Source: Nocardia asteroides
GTDB lineage: Bacteria; Actinomycetota; Actinomycetes; Mycobacteriales; Mycobacteriaceae
Assembly (NCBI RefSeq): GCF_900637185.1
Contig: NZ_LR134352.1
Coordinates: forward strand, 3,152,001 to 3,216,000
Length of the DNA stretch: 64,000 nucleotides
Direction of reading: 5' to 3'
Shown in pieces: positions 33,726 to 40,748 of this stretch. Position numbers and translations under genes: made by a program. Under the pieces are notes generated by a model. The model was not told where the DNA came from, did no database searches, and saw nothing but the letters and a program-made list of their open reading frames with translations. How positions within the stretch are numbered: the stretch's first letter is position 1; every line of letters starts with the position of its first letter.

Positions 33726-34637
33726 TCAGGACACCAGGTTCTTGCGCAGTTTCACCAGCGTCCAGCCGTCGAGGCCGAGACCGTCGGTGAGGAATGTGCC
33801 GAAGTCGCCGTACTTCTGGTCGATCTGGGCGAGCGCGACCTCGAGGTATTCGGTCCGCACCTCCTGCAGGGGGATCAGCAGGTCCGGGTTCTGCATGACG
33901 CCCGCCTGCTTCAGCTGGGTCCGCAGGGCGGCATCCGCCGCCGCCCGGTACTGGTTCGACAGCAGATAGTCCTGGCGAGCCACCGATTCCGGCACGCCGA
34001 CCGCGCGCAGCGTCACGTAGGACAGCCAGCCGGTGCGGTCCTTGCCCGCGGTGCAGTGGTACAGGGTGGCGCCGGCGGTGTCCGCCAGATCCCGGACCGA
34101 CTGGCCGAACTTCCCGAGCGCGTCGGGGGTGAAGAAGTTCAGGTACACGTTCTGCATGATCTGCTCGGCTTTGCCGTCGCCGAGCATGTTCTGCTGCTGC
34201 ACCGGGTCCTTGGACGAGATCGCCTGGTACATCTTGGTGAACATGCCGCCGTCGTCGATCGGGCGCGCCACCAGGGGAACTCCCGCGGGCAGCTTGTCCG
34301 CGCCCATCGCCTGCACCTCGGCCGGAGTCCGGAAGTCGATGACCTGCTTCAGTGTCAGGCCCGCGAGCTTCTGCAGATCCGCGTCGGTCAGTTTGGCCAG
34401 CGCGTCGGCCCGGACGAGCTTCCCGGACTTGACCTTGGCTCCGTCGTAGGTGACGTAGCCGCCCAGATCCCGGACATTGGCCGCGCCCTGCAGCTCGATC
34501 CTGGTGGGCGCCCCCGCGGCCGGGGCCGCGCCCGCGGACCCGACCGACCCGGCGGCCACCAACCCGAGCGCCACGAGCGGCACGAACACAGACGACAACA
34601 GTGATTTCCGCTTCCGCGAAACCGATGAATTACTCAT
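33726..34637 (-). CDS. Secreted tyrosine-protein/lipid phosphatase (PtpB-like)
   Basis: 303 residues from ATG 34637. Residues 1-40 form a signal peptide (SLLSSVFVPLVALGLVAAGS, then an AGAAPA cleavage region). The mature enzyme has NVRDLGGYVTYDG, VIDFRTPAEV and the active-site loop YHCTAGKDRTGW (Cys-x5-Arg), as in the DSP-like PtpB family (Rv0153c in M. tuberculosis, a secreted virulence phosphatase for phosphotyrosine and phosphoinositides). C-terminal VRTEYLEVALAQIDQKYG is also typical of the family. Expected outside the cytoplasmic membrane. Confidence 0.9.
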   Translation of the reverse strand: MSNSSVSRKRKSLLSSVFVPLVALGLVAAGSVGSAGAAPAAGAPTRIELQGAANVRDLGGYVTYDGAKVKSGKLVRADALAKLTDADLQKLAGLTLKQVIDFRTPAEVQAMGADKLPAGVPLVARPIDDGGMFTKMYQAISSKDPVQQQNMLGDGKAEQIMQNVYLNFFTPDALGKFGQSVRDLADTAGATLYHCTAGKDRTGWLSYVTLRAVGVPESVARQDYLLSNQYRAAADAALRTQLKQAGVMQNPDLLIPLQEVRTEYLEVALAQIDQKYGDFGTFLTDGLGLDGWTLVKLRKNLVS

Positions 34638-34717
34638 GCTCGCCGACGGTATTTCCGCGTCCCGGCGCCGCCGCCGCTTCCCGGCCACGGCGCCGTCCAG
34701 CAGGACTCGGAACTCGC

Positions 34718-34975
34718 TCACCGGGATCGGGCGTTTCCGCTCGTCGCCGAATACCGCTGCTCCACACCGTGATCGGTGTGCGCGGTCCCGCTCGCGCCCG
34801 CGGTCGCGGCGACGATCAGCGCGCCGCCGATCAGCACGGGCACCGCGTACTCGGCTGTCGCCGCGAAACCCACCGAGGTCAGCATGGCCAGGGCGAACAC
34901 CGCGAACAGCGCCGCCGCCGCGGACGCGGTGAATCGGGTCCGGATCCCGACGAGCAGCGCGACATCGAGCCCGGT
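34718..34975 (-). pseudogene. C-terminal fragment of a DoxX-like membrane protein
   Basis: In the minus frame, LTGLDVALLVGIRTRFTASA is followed by AALFAVFALAMLTSVGFAAT and YAVPVLIGGALIVAATAG. The spacing of hydrophobic helices resembles the last two or three helices of DoxX-type membrane proteins. Everything upstream (the 5' half, to the right) is missing and is replaced at about 34976-34980 by the interior of a MarR gene on the other strand. No start codon or RBS in a sensible place. Confidence 0.5.
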
Positions 34976-34979
34976 CAGG

Positions 34980-35323
34980 TCATCGACCCGGAGGGAACCC
35001 GGCTCACCGTGCCGGCCGAGCGGGCGGGCATGACGAAACAGGCCATGGGAGAGCTGATCCGGCACCTGACCGATCGCGGATATGTGGAAGTCGGGCCGGA
35101 TCCGGCCGACGGCCGCGCTCGCCTGGTCCGCCTCACCGACGCGGGCTGGGCGGTGGTGGCGGCGGGGGTGCGGGTCGTCGAGCGGTTCGACCGGCACCTG
35201 GATCAGGTGGTCGGGGCGGGCGAGGTCGAGCGGCTGCGCACGATGCTGACCCGCATCATCTCGGGGGAGGGGTCGACCTACGCTGGGCAGGAACAGAATT
35301 CGGCCACGATGCGGCTCGACTAG
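34980..35323 (+). pseudogene. MarR-family regulator, 5'-truncated
   Basis: Reading IDPEGTRLTVPAERAGMTKQ, then AMGELIRHLTDRGYVEVGPD and PADGRARLVRLTDAGWAVVA: this is the recognition helix, wing and dimerisation helix of a MarR protein. It enters in mid-domain; the first 40-50 residues (dimerisation helix 1 and helix 2) are absent. Its left boundary coincides with the broken end of the DoxX-like fragment, so one deletion probably removed both 5' ends and the divergent promoter. Possible short translation from ATG 35031 would lack part of the DNA-binding fold. Confidence 0.6.
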
Positions 35324-35324
35324 G

Positions 35325-35714
35325 TCAGGCGGGGCCGGTCAGTGGTGGGTAGTTCTCGCCACCCATCCGCTCGGCGGCCGCGATGTAGACGGTGAGCGCG
35401 TCGCGGGAGGTGGTCAGCGCGGCCATCTGCTCCTCGATCCGGCGCAGCCGGGAACGCATGGCGGCCAGCAGTTCCGGACAGCCGGGTAGCTCCGGTGCCT
35501 CGCCGTTCGCGCAGGGCAGCAGATAGGCGATATCGGTGGAGGACAGGCCCGCGCCGAGCAGGTGGCGGATCTGGGTCACCCGCAGCACCGCGCTCTCGTC
35601 GTAGTCGCGATAGTCGTTGGCGCCGCGGTCCGCCGGGAGCAGGCCCTGGGCCTCGTAGTAGCGCAGCTGGTGGGCGTTGACGCCCGTCCGGCGACTCAAT
35701 TCCCCGATCCGCAT
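35325..35714 (-). CDS. MerR-family regulator
   Basis: 129 residues. N-terminal winged helix MRIGELSRRTGVNAHQLRYY, then YRDYDESAVLRVTQIRHLLG, and a long dimerisation helix. Two cysteines (LPCANGEAPELPGC) could bind a metal or sense redox state. It is divergent from the imine-reductase-like gene at 35765 with a 50-bp intergenic region, the usual MerR arrangement. Confidence 0.88.
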   Translation of the reverse strand: MRIGELSRRTGVNAHQLRYYEAQGLLPADRGANDYRDYDESAVLRVTQIRHLLGAGLSSTDIAYLLPCANGEAPELPGCPELLAAMRSRLRRIEEQMAALTTSRDALTVYIAAAERMGGENYPPLTGPA

Positions 35715-35726
35715 CGCGTTTCTCCC

Positions 35727-35757
35727 TTGACCTTCACACCGGTATCAACGTTGACGA
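35727..35757 (+). promoter_or_regulatory. MerR-type promoter region
   Basis: TTGACC (35727-35732) with about 19 bp to a weak TGACGA element, and the 10-bp palindrome TCAACGTTGA (35744-35753) in between. An overlong spacer with a palindrome is typical of MerR-activated promoters. Confidence 0.4.
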
Positions 35758-35764
35758 TGGTGCC

Positions 35765-36643
35765 ATGAATCCTTCGAACGACACCGCAGTCACCGTCCTC
35801 GGACTCGGCCGCATGGGCCGCGCCCTCGCGCACGCGTTTCTCGCCGCGGGCCACCGCACCACCGTCTGGAACCGCACCGCCACCGCGGCGGATCCGCTGG
35901 TCGCCGCCGGCGCGCGGCGGGCGCCCAGCGTGGCCGACGCGCTCGCCGCGAGCCCGCTGACCGTCGTCTGCCTCACCGACTATCCCGCGATGCACGACGT
36001 GCTCGACCCGGCCGACCTGCGCGGCGTCACCCTGGTCAACCTGACCTCGGGCGATTCGGCCCAGGCCAGGGCCGCCGCGCGCTGGGCCGAGCAGCGCGGC
36101 GCGCGCTACCTCGACGGCGCGGTGATGGCGATCCCGTCGGCGATCGGCACCGCCGACGCGGTGCTCCTGCACAGCGGCGACCGCGCCGACTTCGACGCCA
36201 ACGCGGCGACCCTGGCCGCGCTGGGTACCGTCACCCATCTCGGTGCCGATCACGGGCTGGCCGCGCTGTACGACGTGGCCGGACTCGCCATGATGTGGAG
36301 TGTGCTCAACGCCTGGTTGCAGGGGACCGCGATGCTGCGGACCGCCGGCGTCGACGCCGCCACCTTCGCCCCGTTCGCGCAGCGCATGGCCGCCGGAGTG
36401 GCCGAATGGCTGCCCGGCTACGCCACCCAGATCGACCAGGGCAGCTATCCGGCGGAGGTGTCGGCCCTGGCCACCGAGATCGAGTCGATGACCCACCTCG
36501 TCGCGGAATGCGAGGCGCTCGGCGTGAACGCCGAACTGCCCATGCTGATCCGGTCGATGGCCGAACGCGCGATCGTCGCCGGACACGGTGGCGAGCAATA
36601 TCCCGTGCTGATCGAGGAATTCGGCAAACCCGGCGGCCGGTGA
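35765..36643 (+). CDS. NAD(P)-dependent imine reductase-like dehydrogenase
   Basis: 292 residues. N-terminal Rossmann fold TVLGLGRMGRALAHAFLAAG (GxGxMG, NADPH-type WNRT after strand 2), VVCLTDYPAMHDVL and VNLTSGDSAQARAAARWAE. Then YLDGAVMAIPSAIGTADAVL, the signature separating imine reductases from ordinary 3-hydroxyisobutyrate dehydrogenases. The C-terminal helical dimer domain follows (AALYDVAGLAMMWSVLNAWL). It would reduce a C=N or C=O bond; natural substrate unknown. Likely activated by the divergent MerR protein. Confidence 0.85.
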   Translation: MNPSNDTAVTVLGLGRMGRALAHAFLAAGHRTTVWNRTATAADPLVAAGARRAPSVADALAASPLTVVCLTDYPAMHDVLDPADLRGVTLVNLTSGDSAQARAAARWAEQRGARYLDGAVMAIPSAIGTADAVLLHSGDRADFDANAATLAALGTVTHLGADHGLAALYDVAGLAMMWSVLNAWLQGTAMLRTAGVDAATFAPFAQRMAAGVAEWLPGYATQIDQGSYPAEVSALATEIESMTHLVAECEALGVNAELPMLIRSMAERAIVAGHGGEQYPVLIEEFGKPGGR

Positions 36644-36651
36644 CGGCACGC

Positions 36652-36674
36652 CCCACCCGGCCGGGCCGGGTGGG
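36652..36674. terminator. Hairpin after the reductase gene
   Basis: CCCACCCGGCC and GGCCGGGTGGG are reverse complements separated by one base; the effective stem is 9-10 bp. No T-run. Confidence 0.5.
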
Positions 36675-36716
36675 CGGCTCGGGCCCACGGAACGGGGGCG
36701 GGCTAGGTTGGCAGGC

Positions 36717-38054
36717 GTGTCGATGATGAAAGGCGCCAATGTCGTGGTGCCCGCTGCCGCGGTCCGCGTCGAGCTGGGTTGGCGGTCGGGGCCGGGGGTG
36801 CCCGACGCCGACGCCTCGGCGCTGCTGCTCGCCGGGACGACAGTGCGTTCCGACGACGATTTCGTCTTCTACAACCAGGCCACGCATCCCTCGGGCGCGG
36901 TCCGGCACGACGGAAAACAGCAGGGCCACACCGTCGTCGACCGGCTGTCGGTGAACCTGACCCAGGTGGAACCGCAGATCGAGCGGATCGTGCTCGCCGC
37001 CTCCGCCGACGGCGGCACCTTCGGCCAGTTCCACGGGCTCTACATCCGGATCCTCGACGCGGCGACCGGCGCCGAGCTCGCGCGCTTCGACAGCACCGGC
37101 GCCACCACCGAGACCGCCTTCGTCCTCGGCGAGCTGTATCGCCGCCAGGGCGCGTGGAAGTTCCGTGCGGTCGGCCAGGGCTATGATTCCGGATTGGCCG
37201 GGCTGGCAACCGATTTCGGTATCACCGTCGACGACGCGCCGCCGCCGCCCGCGCCGGCGCCGATTCCGGTGCGGCCCGCCCCGCCGCCCGCGCCACCGAC
37301 CCAGCCGTTCGCGCCGGTCCCGCACCCCGCGCCGCCGACCCAGCCGTTCATCCCGGTGATGCCGACACCGCCGCAACCGCCGTACCCGCAACCGGTGCCA
37401 CCGCATCCGGCCCCGCCACCGGTCGACCTCGGCAAGGTCTCGCTGACCAAGGAGTCGCCCTCGGTCTCGCTGACCAAGCACGGCGCCACCGGCGGCGTCA
37501 TGCGGGTGAACCTCAACTGGACCTCGATGGCCGCGACCGGCCGCCTGTTCGGCAAGCTGCGCGGCAAGAACATCGACCTCGACTTGTGCTGCTTCTTCGA
37601 GCTGGTCAACGGCGCGATCGGGTCGGTGCGGGCGCTGGACCGGCGATTCGGCGCGCTCTACGAGCCCCCGTTCATCCATCTCGACCAGGACGACCGCACC
37701 GGCGCCAGCGTCACCGGCGAGAACCTGTCGATCAATCTCGACTACACGCGGTTCTTCCGCCGGATCCTGGTCTTCGCCTCGATCTACGACGGCGCGAGCG
37801 ACTTCCGCGGGGTGCACGCCACCGTCACCCTGCACCCGGTGCACTCCGCGCCGATCGAGATGACCCTCGACGGGTGCACCGACAATTCCCGCGACGCCGT
37901 CCTCGCCGTGCTGGAGAACGTGAACGGCGAGCTGGTGGTCCGGCGGGAGGGTGCCTTCGTCCGGCCGCCCGCGGGTCAGCCCGGCGGTGGTGTCGTGGAG
38001 ATCGCCCGGCTCTACGGGTGGGATTTCGGTTTCCAGGCGGGACGGGGCAAGTGA
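36717..38054 (+). CDS. Double TerD-domain protein with proline-rich linker
   Basis: 445 residues from GTG 36717 (VSMMKGANVVVP); TAGGTT 8 bp upstream suggests a nearly leaderless mRNA. Domain 1 (1-180) has the TerD/CABP fold: DDDFVFYNQATHPSGAVRHD, RIVLAASADGGTFGQFHGLY. Residues about 181-240 are a Pro-rich linker with repeated PPTQPF. Domain 2 (241-445) starts KVSLTKESPSVSLTKHGATG and includes NIDLDLCCFFELVNGAIGSV. TerD proteins bind Ca2+ and belong to tellurite/stress resistance modules. The downstream hydrolase overlaps the stop codon (TGATG). Confidence 0.88.
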   Translation: MSMMKGANVVVPAAAVRVELGWRSGPGVPDADASALLLAGTTVRSDDDFVFYNQATHPSGAVRHDGKQQGHTVVDRLSVNLTQVEPQIERIVLAASADGGTFGQFHGLYIRILDAATGAELARFDSTGATTETAFVLGELYRRQGAWKFRAVGQGYDSGLAGLATDFGITVDDAPPPPAPAPIPVRPAPPPAPPTQPFAPVPHPAPPTQPFIPVMPTPPQPPYPQPVPPHPAPPPVDLGKVSLTKESPSVSLTKHGATGGVMRVNLNWTSMAATGRLFGKLRGKNIDLDLCCFFELVNGAIGSVRALDRRFGALYEPPFIHLDQDDRTGASVTGENLSINLDYTRFFRRILVFASIYDGASDFRGVHATVTLHPVHSAPIEMTLDGCTDNSRDAVLAVLENVNGELVVRREGAFVRPPAGQPGGGVVEIARLYGWDFGFQAGRGK

Positions 38055-38821
38055 TGCGGCATCCCGCGACCCGGGTGCTGAACGCACTCGTCTACCACCC
38101 GGACAAGCACGTCGCCGAGACTCCGGCCGCCCTCGGCCTGGACTACCGCGACCTCACGATGCGCACCGCCGACGGCATCGACCTGCACGGCTGGTTCGTG
38201 CGCGCCGAGCGCCCGCGCGGCCACATCCTCTACGCCCACGGCAACGCGGGCACCATCGGCGACCGAGTCCCGATCATCGCGTTGCTGGTCCGGGCCGGTT
38301 TCGATGTGCTCGCCTTCGACTACCGCGGGTTCGGGCACAGCACCGGCGCGCCGGCGGAGCAGGGCACCTACCTCGACGCCCGCGCGGTCCGCGCCGCGCT
38401 GCTCGACCAGCCCGGCGTCGACCCGGCGCGGGTGCTGTATCTGGGCAAGTCGCTCGGTGGTGGAGTGCTGCTGGAACTGGCCACCGAGCATCCGCCCGCG
38501 GGGATGATCCTGATGTCGACGTTCAGCAGTATGCGTGCCGCGGCCCGCTCGGTGTATCCGTTCCTGCCCGCGCCGCTCATCCCGGACGCGTACCCGAACC
38601 TCCGCCGGATCGCCGGGCTCGGCGTCCCGGTGCTGATGTTCCACGGCGACCGCGACGAACTGCTCCCGCTGCGGCACGCCGAACGGCTGTACGCGGCGGC
38701 GCGGGAGCCGAAGGAGCTGGTCATCGTGCCCGGGGCCGGGCACAACGACGTCATCGACGCGCTCGGCCCGCGCTGGCCGCAGCGGATCACGGAGTGGTCG
38801 GCGACCTTCCTGCCTGCGTAG
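38054..38821 (+). CDS. Alpha/beta hydrolase (BEM46/ABHD13-like)
   Basis: 255 residues. The oxyanion/strand region HILYAHGNAGTIGDR precedes LAFDYRGFGHSTGAPAEQGT. The nucleophile is Ser in YLGKSLGGGVLLELA, the acid is Asp in FHGDRDELLP and the base is His in PGAGHNDVI. No signal peptide is obvious. It is translationally coupled to the TerD gene by a 1-nt overlap; possible serine esterase or thioesterase acting on membrane lipids. Confidence 0.88.
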   Translation: MRHPATRVLNALVYHPDKHVAETPAALGLDYRDLTMRTADGIDLHGWFVRAERPRGHILYAHGNAGTIGDRVPIIALLVRAGFDVLAFDYRGFGHSTGAPAEQGTYLDARAVRAALLDQPGVDPARVLYLGKSLGGGVLLELATEHPPAGMILMSTFSSMRAAARSVYPFLPAPLIPDAYPNLRRIAGLGVPVLMFHGDRDELLPLRHAERLYAAAREPKELVIVPGAGHNDVIDALGPRWPQRITEWSATFLPA

Positions 38822-38830
38822 CCTGGCGGT

Positions 38831-39337
38831 ATGAGCGAAACCAGCGAGATCCTCGGCCGCCTCGCCGCGCTGCCGGACCACGAACTGGTGGCGGTGCTGC
38901 GCGCCGCCGTGGCAGGCAGGCCGGGGCTCGGCGCTGTCGCCGCCGCGCTCGCCCAGGCCGAAACCGGTCATGCCGAGACCGGCTCCCCTGTGACTCTGGA
39001 CACCGAGGTCCTGGACGCCGATGTGGTGCCCGTCGCATCCGACCAGGTCGGGGCCACATTGCCGGTACCGCCGGTACCGCATGGCGTGCCGGGGACGGCC
39101 ACACCCACTGCGACCGGCGGCTATTCCACTTCCGGAGTGCCGACATTCGACGCGGTTCGCGATAAGGTCGAGCGGCGCTTCGGCACCGCGCAGGGGATGG
39201 GTGAGCTCGACCGGCAGACCCCCGCGGGTCGCAGTGCCGACGACCAGTGGGAGGCGCGGGAGAAAGCCGCGCGCGAGCGTCTGGCGCAGATCCGGAAATC
39301 GATGCAGGGCACCGATTCCGGCGCCGACGACCAGTAG
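38831..39337 (+). CDS. Hypothetical protein
   Basis: 168 residues. Helical N-terminus (ILGRLAALPDHELVAVLRAA), a Pro/Thr-rich low-complexity middle, and a charged helical C-terminus (WEAREKAARERLAQIRKSMQ). No family recognised and no signal peptide. It follows the hydrolase by 9 bp and precedes the 340-residue protein by 46 bp, so it is probably in the same operon. Confidence 0.65.
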   Translation: MSETSEILGRLAALPDHELVAVLRAAVAGRPGLGAVAAALAQAETGHAETGSPVTLDTEVLDADVVPVASDQVGATLPVPPVPHGVPGTATPTATGGYSTSGVPTFDAVRDKVERRFGTAQGMGELDRQTPAGRSADDQWEAREKAARERLAQIRKSMQGTDSGADDQ

Positions 39338-39383
39338 CCGAGAGGTCTCCCCGCCGAGCAACGACCGTGATGGGTGGACCCAG

Positions 39384-40406
39384 ATGACACAGGCGCGCCA
39401 GATCGCCGAACGACTGCTCGACGCGCAGGTGGACTACCTGCTCGGTGAGGTGACCGGCGACCGGTTCGCCGAGGTGATCGCGCGCGACGTGGCCGCGGTG
39501 CTGGCCGTCGGCGACACGATCGTCTTCGGCGACGTCGTCTCGCTCGAACAGGGTGAACAGACCGTGGCCACCGTCTTCGACCGGATCGGTGGCAGCCCCG
39601 TCATCGCCGACACCGTCGGCATCTTCGCCGACGCCATCTACGACCACATCGCGTCCAACACCGAGTACACCCTCGGCGACGTCGTCGACCGGGAGCCGGT
39701 GGAAGCGCTGCTGGAGAAGATCTTCGGCATGCACCAGGCCCAGGAGCGCATTCTGGACCGGCTCACCGAGAGCCCGCTGGTGGCCACCGTGGCCGCCCGC
39801 TTCGTGGACAAGCTGATCGGTGACTTCATGCAGGCCAATCGCGAACGCGCCGAGAAGATCCCGGGCGTCTCCTCGCTGATGTCGCTGGGCCAGTCCGCGG
39901 CCAACCGGGCCAAGAAGGTCGCCGACAGCACCTTCGTCGGTGACCTGGCGGGCAAGGGCGCGCTGTTCGCGCTCAAGCGCACCAACAACGCCATCCGCGA
40001 CATGCTGCGCGACGCGCCGGTGCACTCGGCGGCCATGGAGTTCTGGGACCTGCACGCCGACGAGCCGGTGGCGGGCCTGCGCGAGTACCTGACCCAGAAG
40101 GACCTCAACGAACTGGTCCAGATCTGCTACGAGATCGCGGTGACGACCAGGGAGAAGGAATACTTCGGGATGCTGGTGCGCGAGTGTGTCGAGGTGTTCT
40201 ACACCCGCTACCGCGACCACACGCTGTCGTCGATGCTGCCCGAGCTCGGGATCGGCGCCGAGGACATCGGCGCCGAGATCCTGCGCTACGGCCCCGCCGT
40301 GATCGAGTCGGCCAAGCGCAACGGTGTCCTGGCCGAGCTCATCCGCGAGCGGCTCGAGCCGTTCTTCTTCTCCGAGCAGGTCCTCGGCATTCTCGGCGGC
40401 GAGTAG
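39384..40406 (+). CDS. Conserved hypothetical helical protein
   Basis: 340 residues from ATG 39384 with GGTGGA 5 nt upstream. Mostly alpha-helical: ARQIAERLLDAQVDYLLGEV, VDREPVEALLEKIFGMHQAQ, ATVAARFVDKLIGDFMQANR, TFVGDLAGKGALFALKRTNN, ECVEVFYTRYRDHTLSSMLP. No membrane segments or catalytic motif identified. The repeated helix pairs suggest a scaffold or DUF-type protein found in mycolata. Last gene of the TerD/hydrolase run; an inverted repeat follows. Confidence 0.7.
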   Translation: MTQARQIAERLLDAQVDYLLGEVTGDRFAEVIARDVAAVLAVGDTIVFGDVVSLEQGEQTVATVFDRIGGSPVIADTVGIFADAIYDHIASNTEYTLGDVVDREPVEALLEKIFGMHQAQERILDRLTESPLVATVAARFVDKLIGDFMQANRERAEKIPGVSSLMSLGQSAANRAKKVADSTFVGDLAGKGALFALKRTNNAIRDMLRDAPVHSAAMEFWDLHADEPVAGLREYLTQKDLNELVQICYEIAVTTREKEYFGMLVRECVEVFYTRYRDHTLSSMLPELGIGAEDIGAEILRYGPAVIESAKRNGVLAELIRERLEPFFFSEQVLGILGGE

Positions 40407-40420
40407 CCACGCGTTCCGTA

Positions 40421-40450
40421 CCGAATTCCCGGAATTCGCCGGGAATTCGG
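40421..40450. terminator. Inverted repeat CCGAATTCCCGG / CCGGGAATTCGG
   Basis: Perfect 12-bp arms with a 6-nt loop, 15 bp after the gene ending at 40406. No T-run follows, so it may be a terminator or an operator for the conservon operon. Confidence 0.5.
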
Positions 40451-40748
40451 TCCGAGTCGCTATCGTTCGACGACCTGTGCGCAATTCCGGCGAATTGTGT
40501 GCGGGCTCACGCCACTCGCCCGGTGCTCTATATCGAGCGAAGAACCGGCCGGTCACGCACTTGCCGTGGCGGCTGTGAGGTTTCGGATACAGAAACCCCC
40601 GTTGATTTCCGGCATGTTGAGATCAGCGCACGAAATCCTTTCTTACACCGTCCCGGATTGACCGTGCGGTGTACGCGGTGCAAGTTGACACCTGACTTTC
40701 GGTGAGCCGCCGGGAATTCCACCCGGCGGTGTGTCAGAGGAGCAGGTG
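40451..40748. other. Intergenic region upstream of cvnA
   Basis: About 300 bp without a gene. Contains a short inverted repeat GGTTTC-N7-GAAACC (40579-40597) and two TTGAC strings (40658 and 40685) without a convincing -10 at standard spacing. Confidence 0.4.

Noticed and set aside
34601..34979. A longer MarR gene starting near 34601
   Set aside because: The upstream codons are antisense to the phosphatase signal peptide and the DoxX-like fragment and do not resemble a MarR N-terminus.
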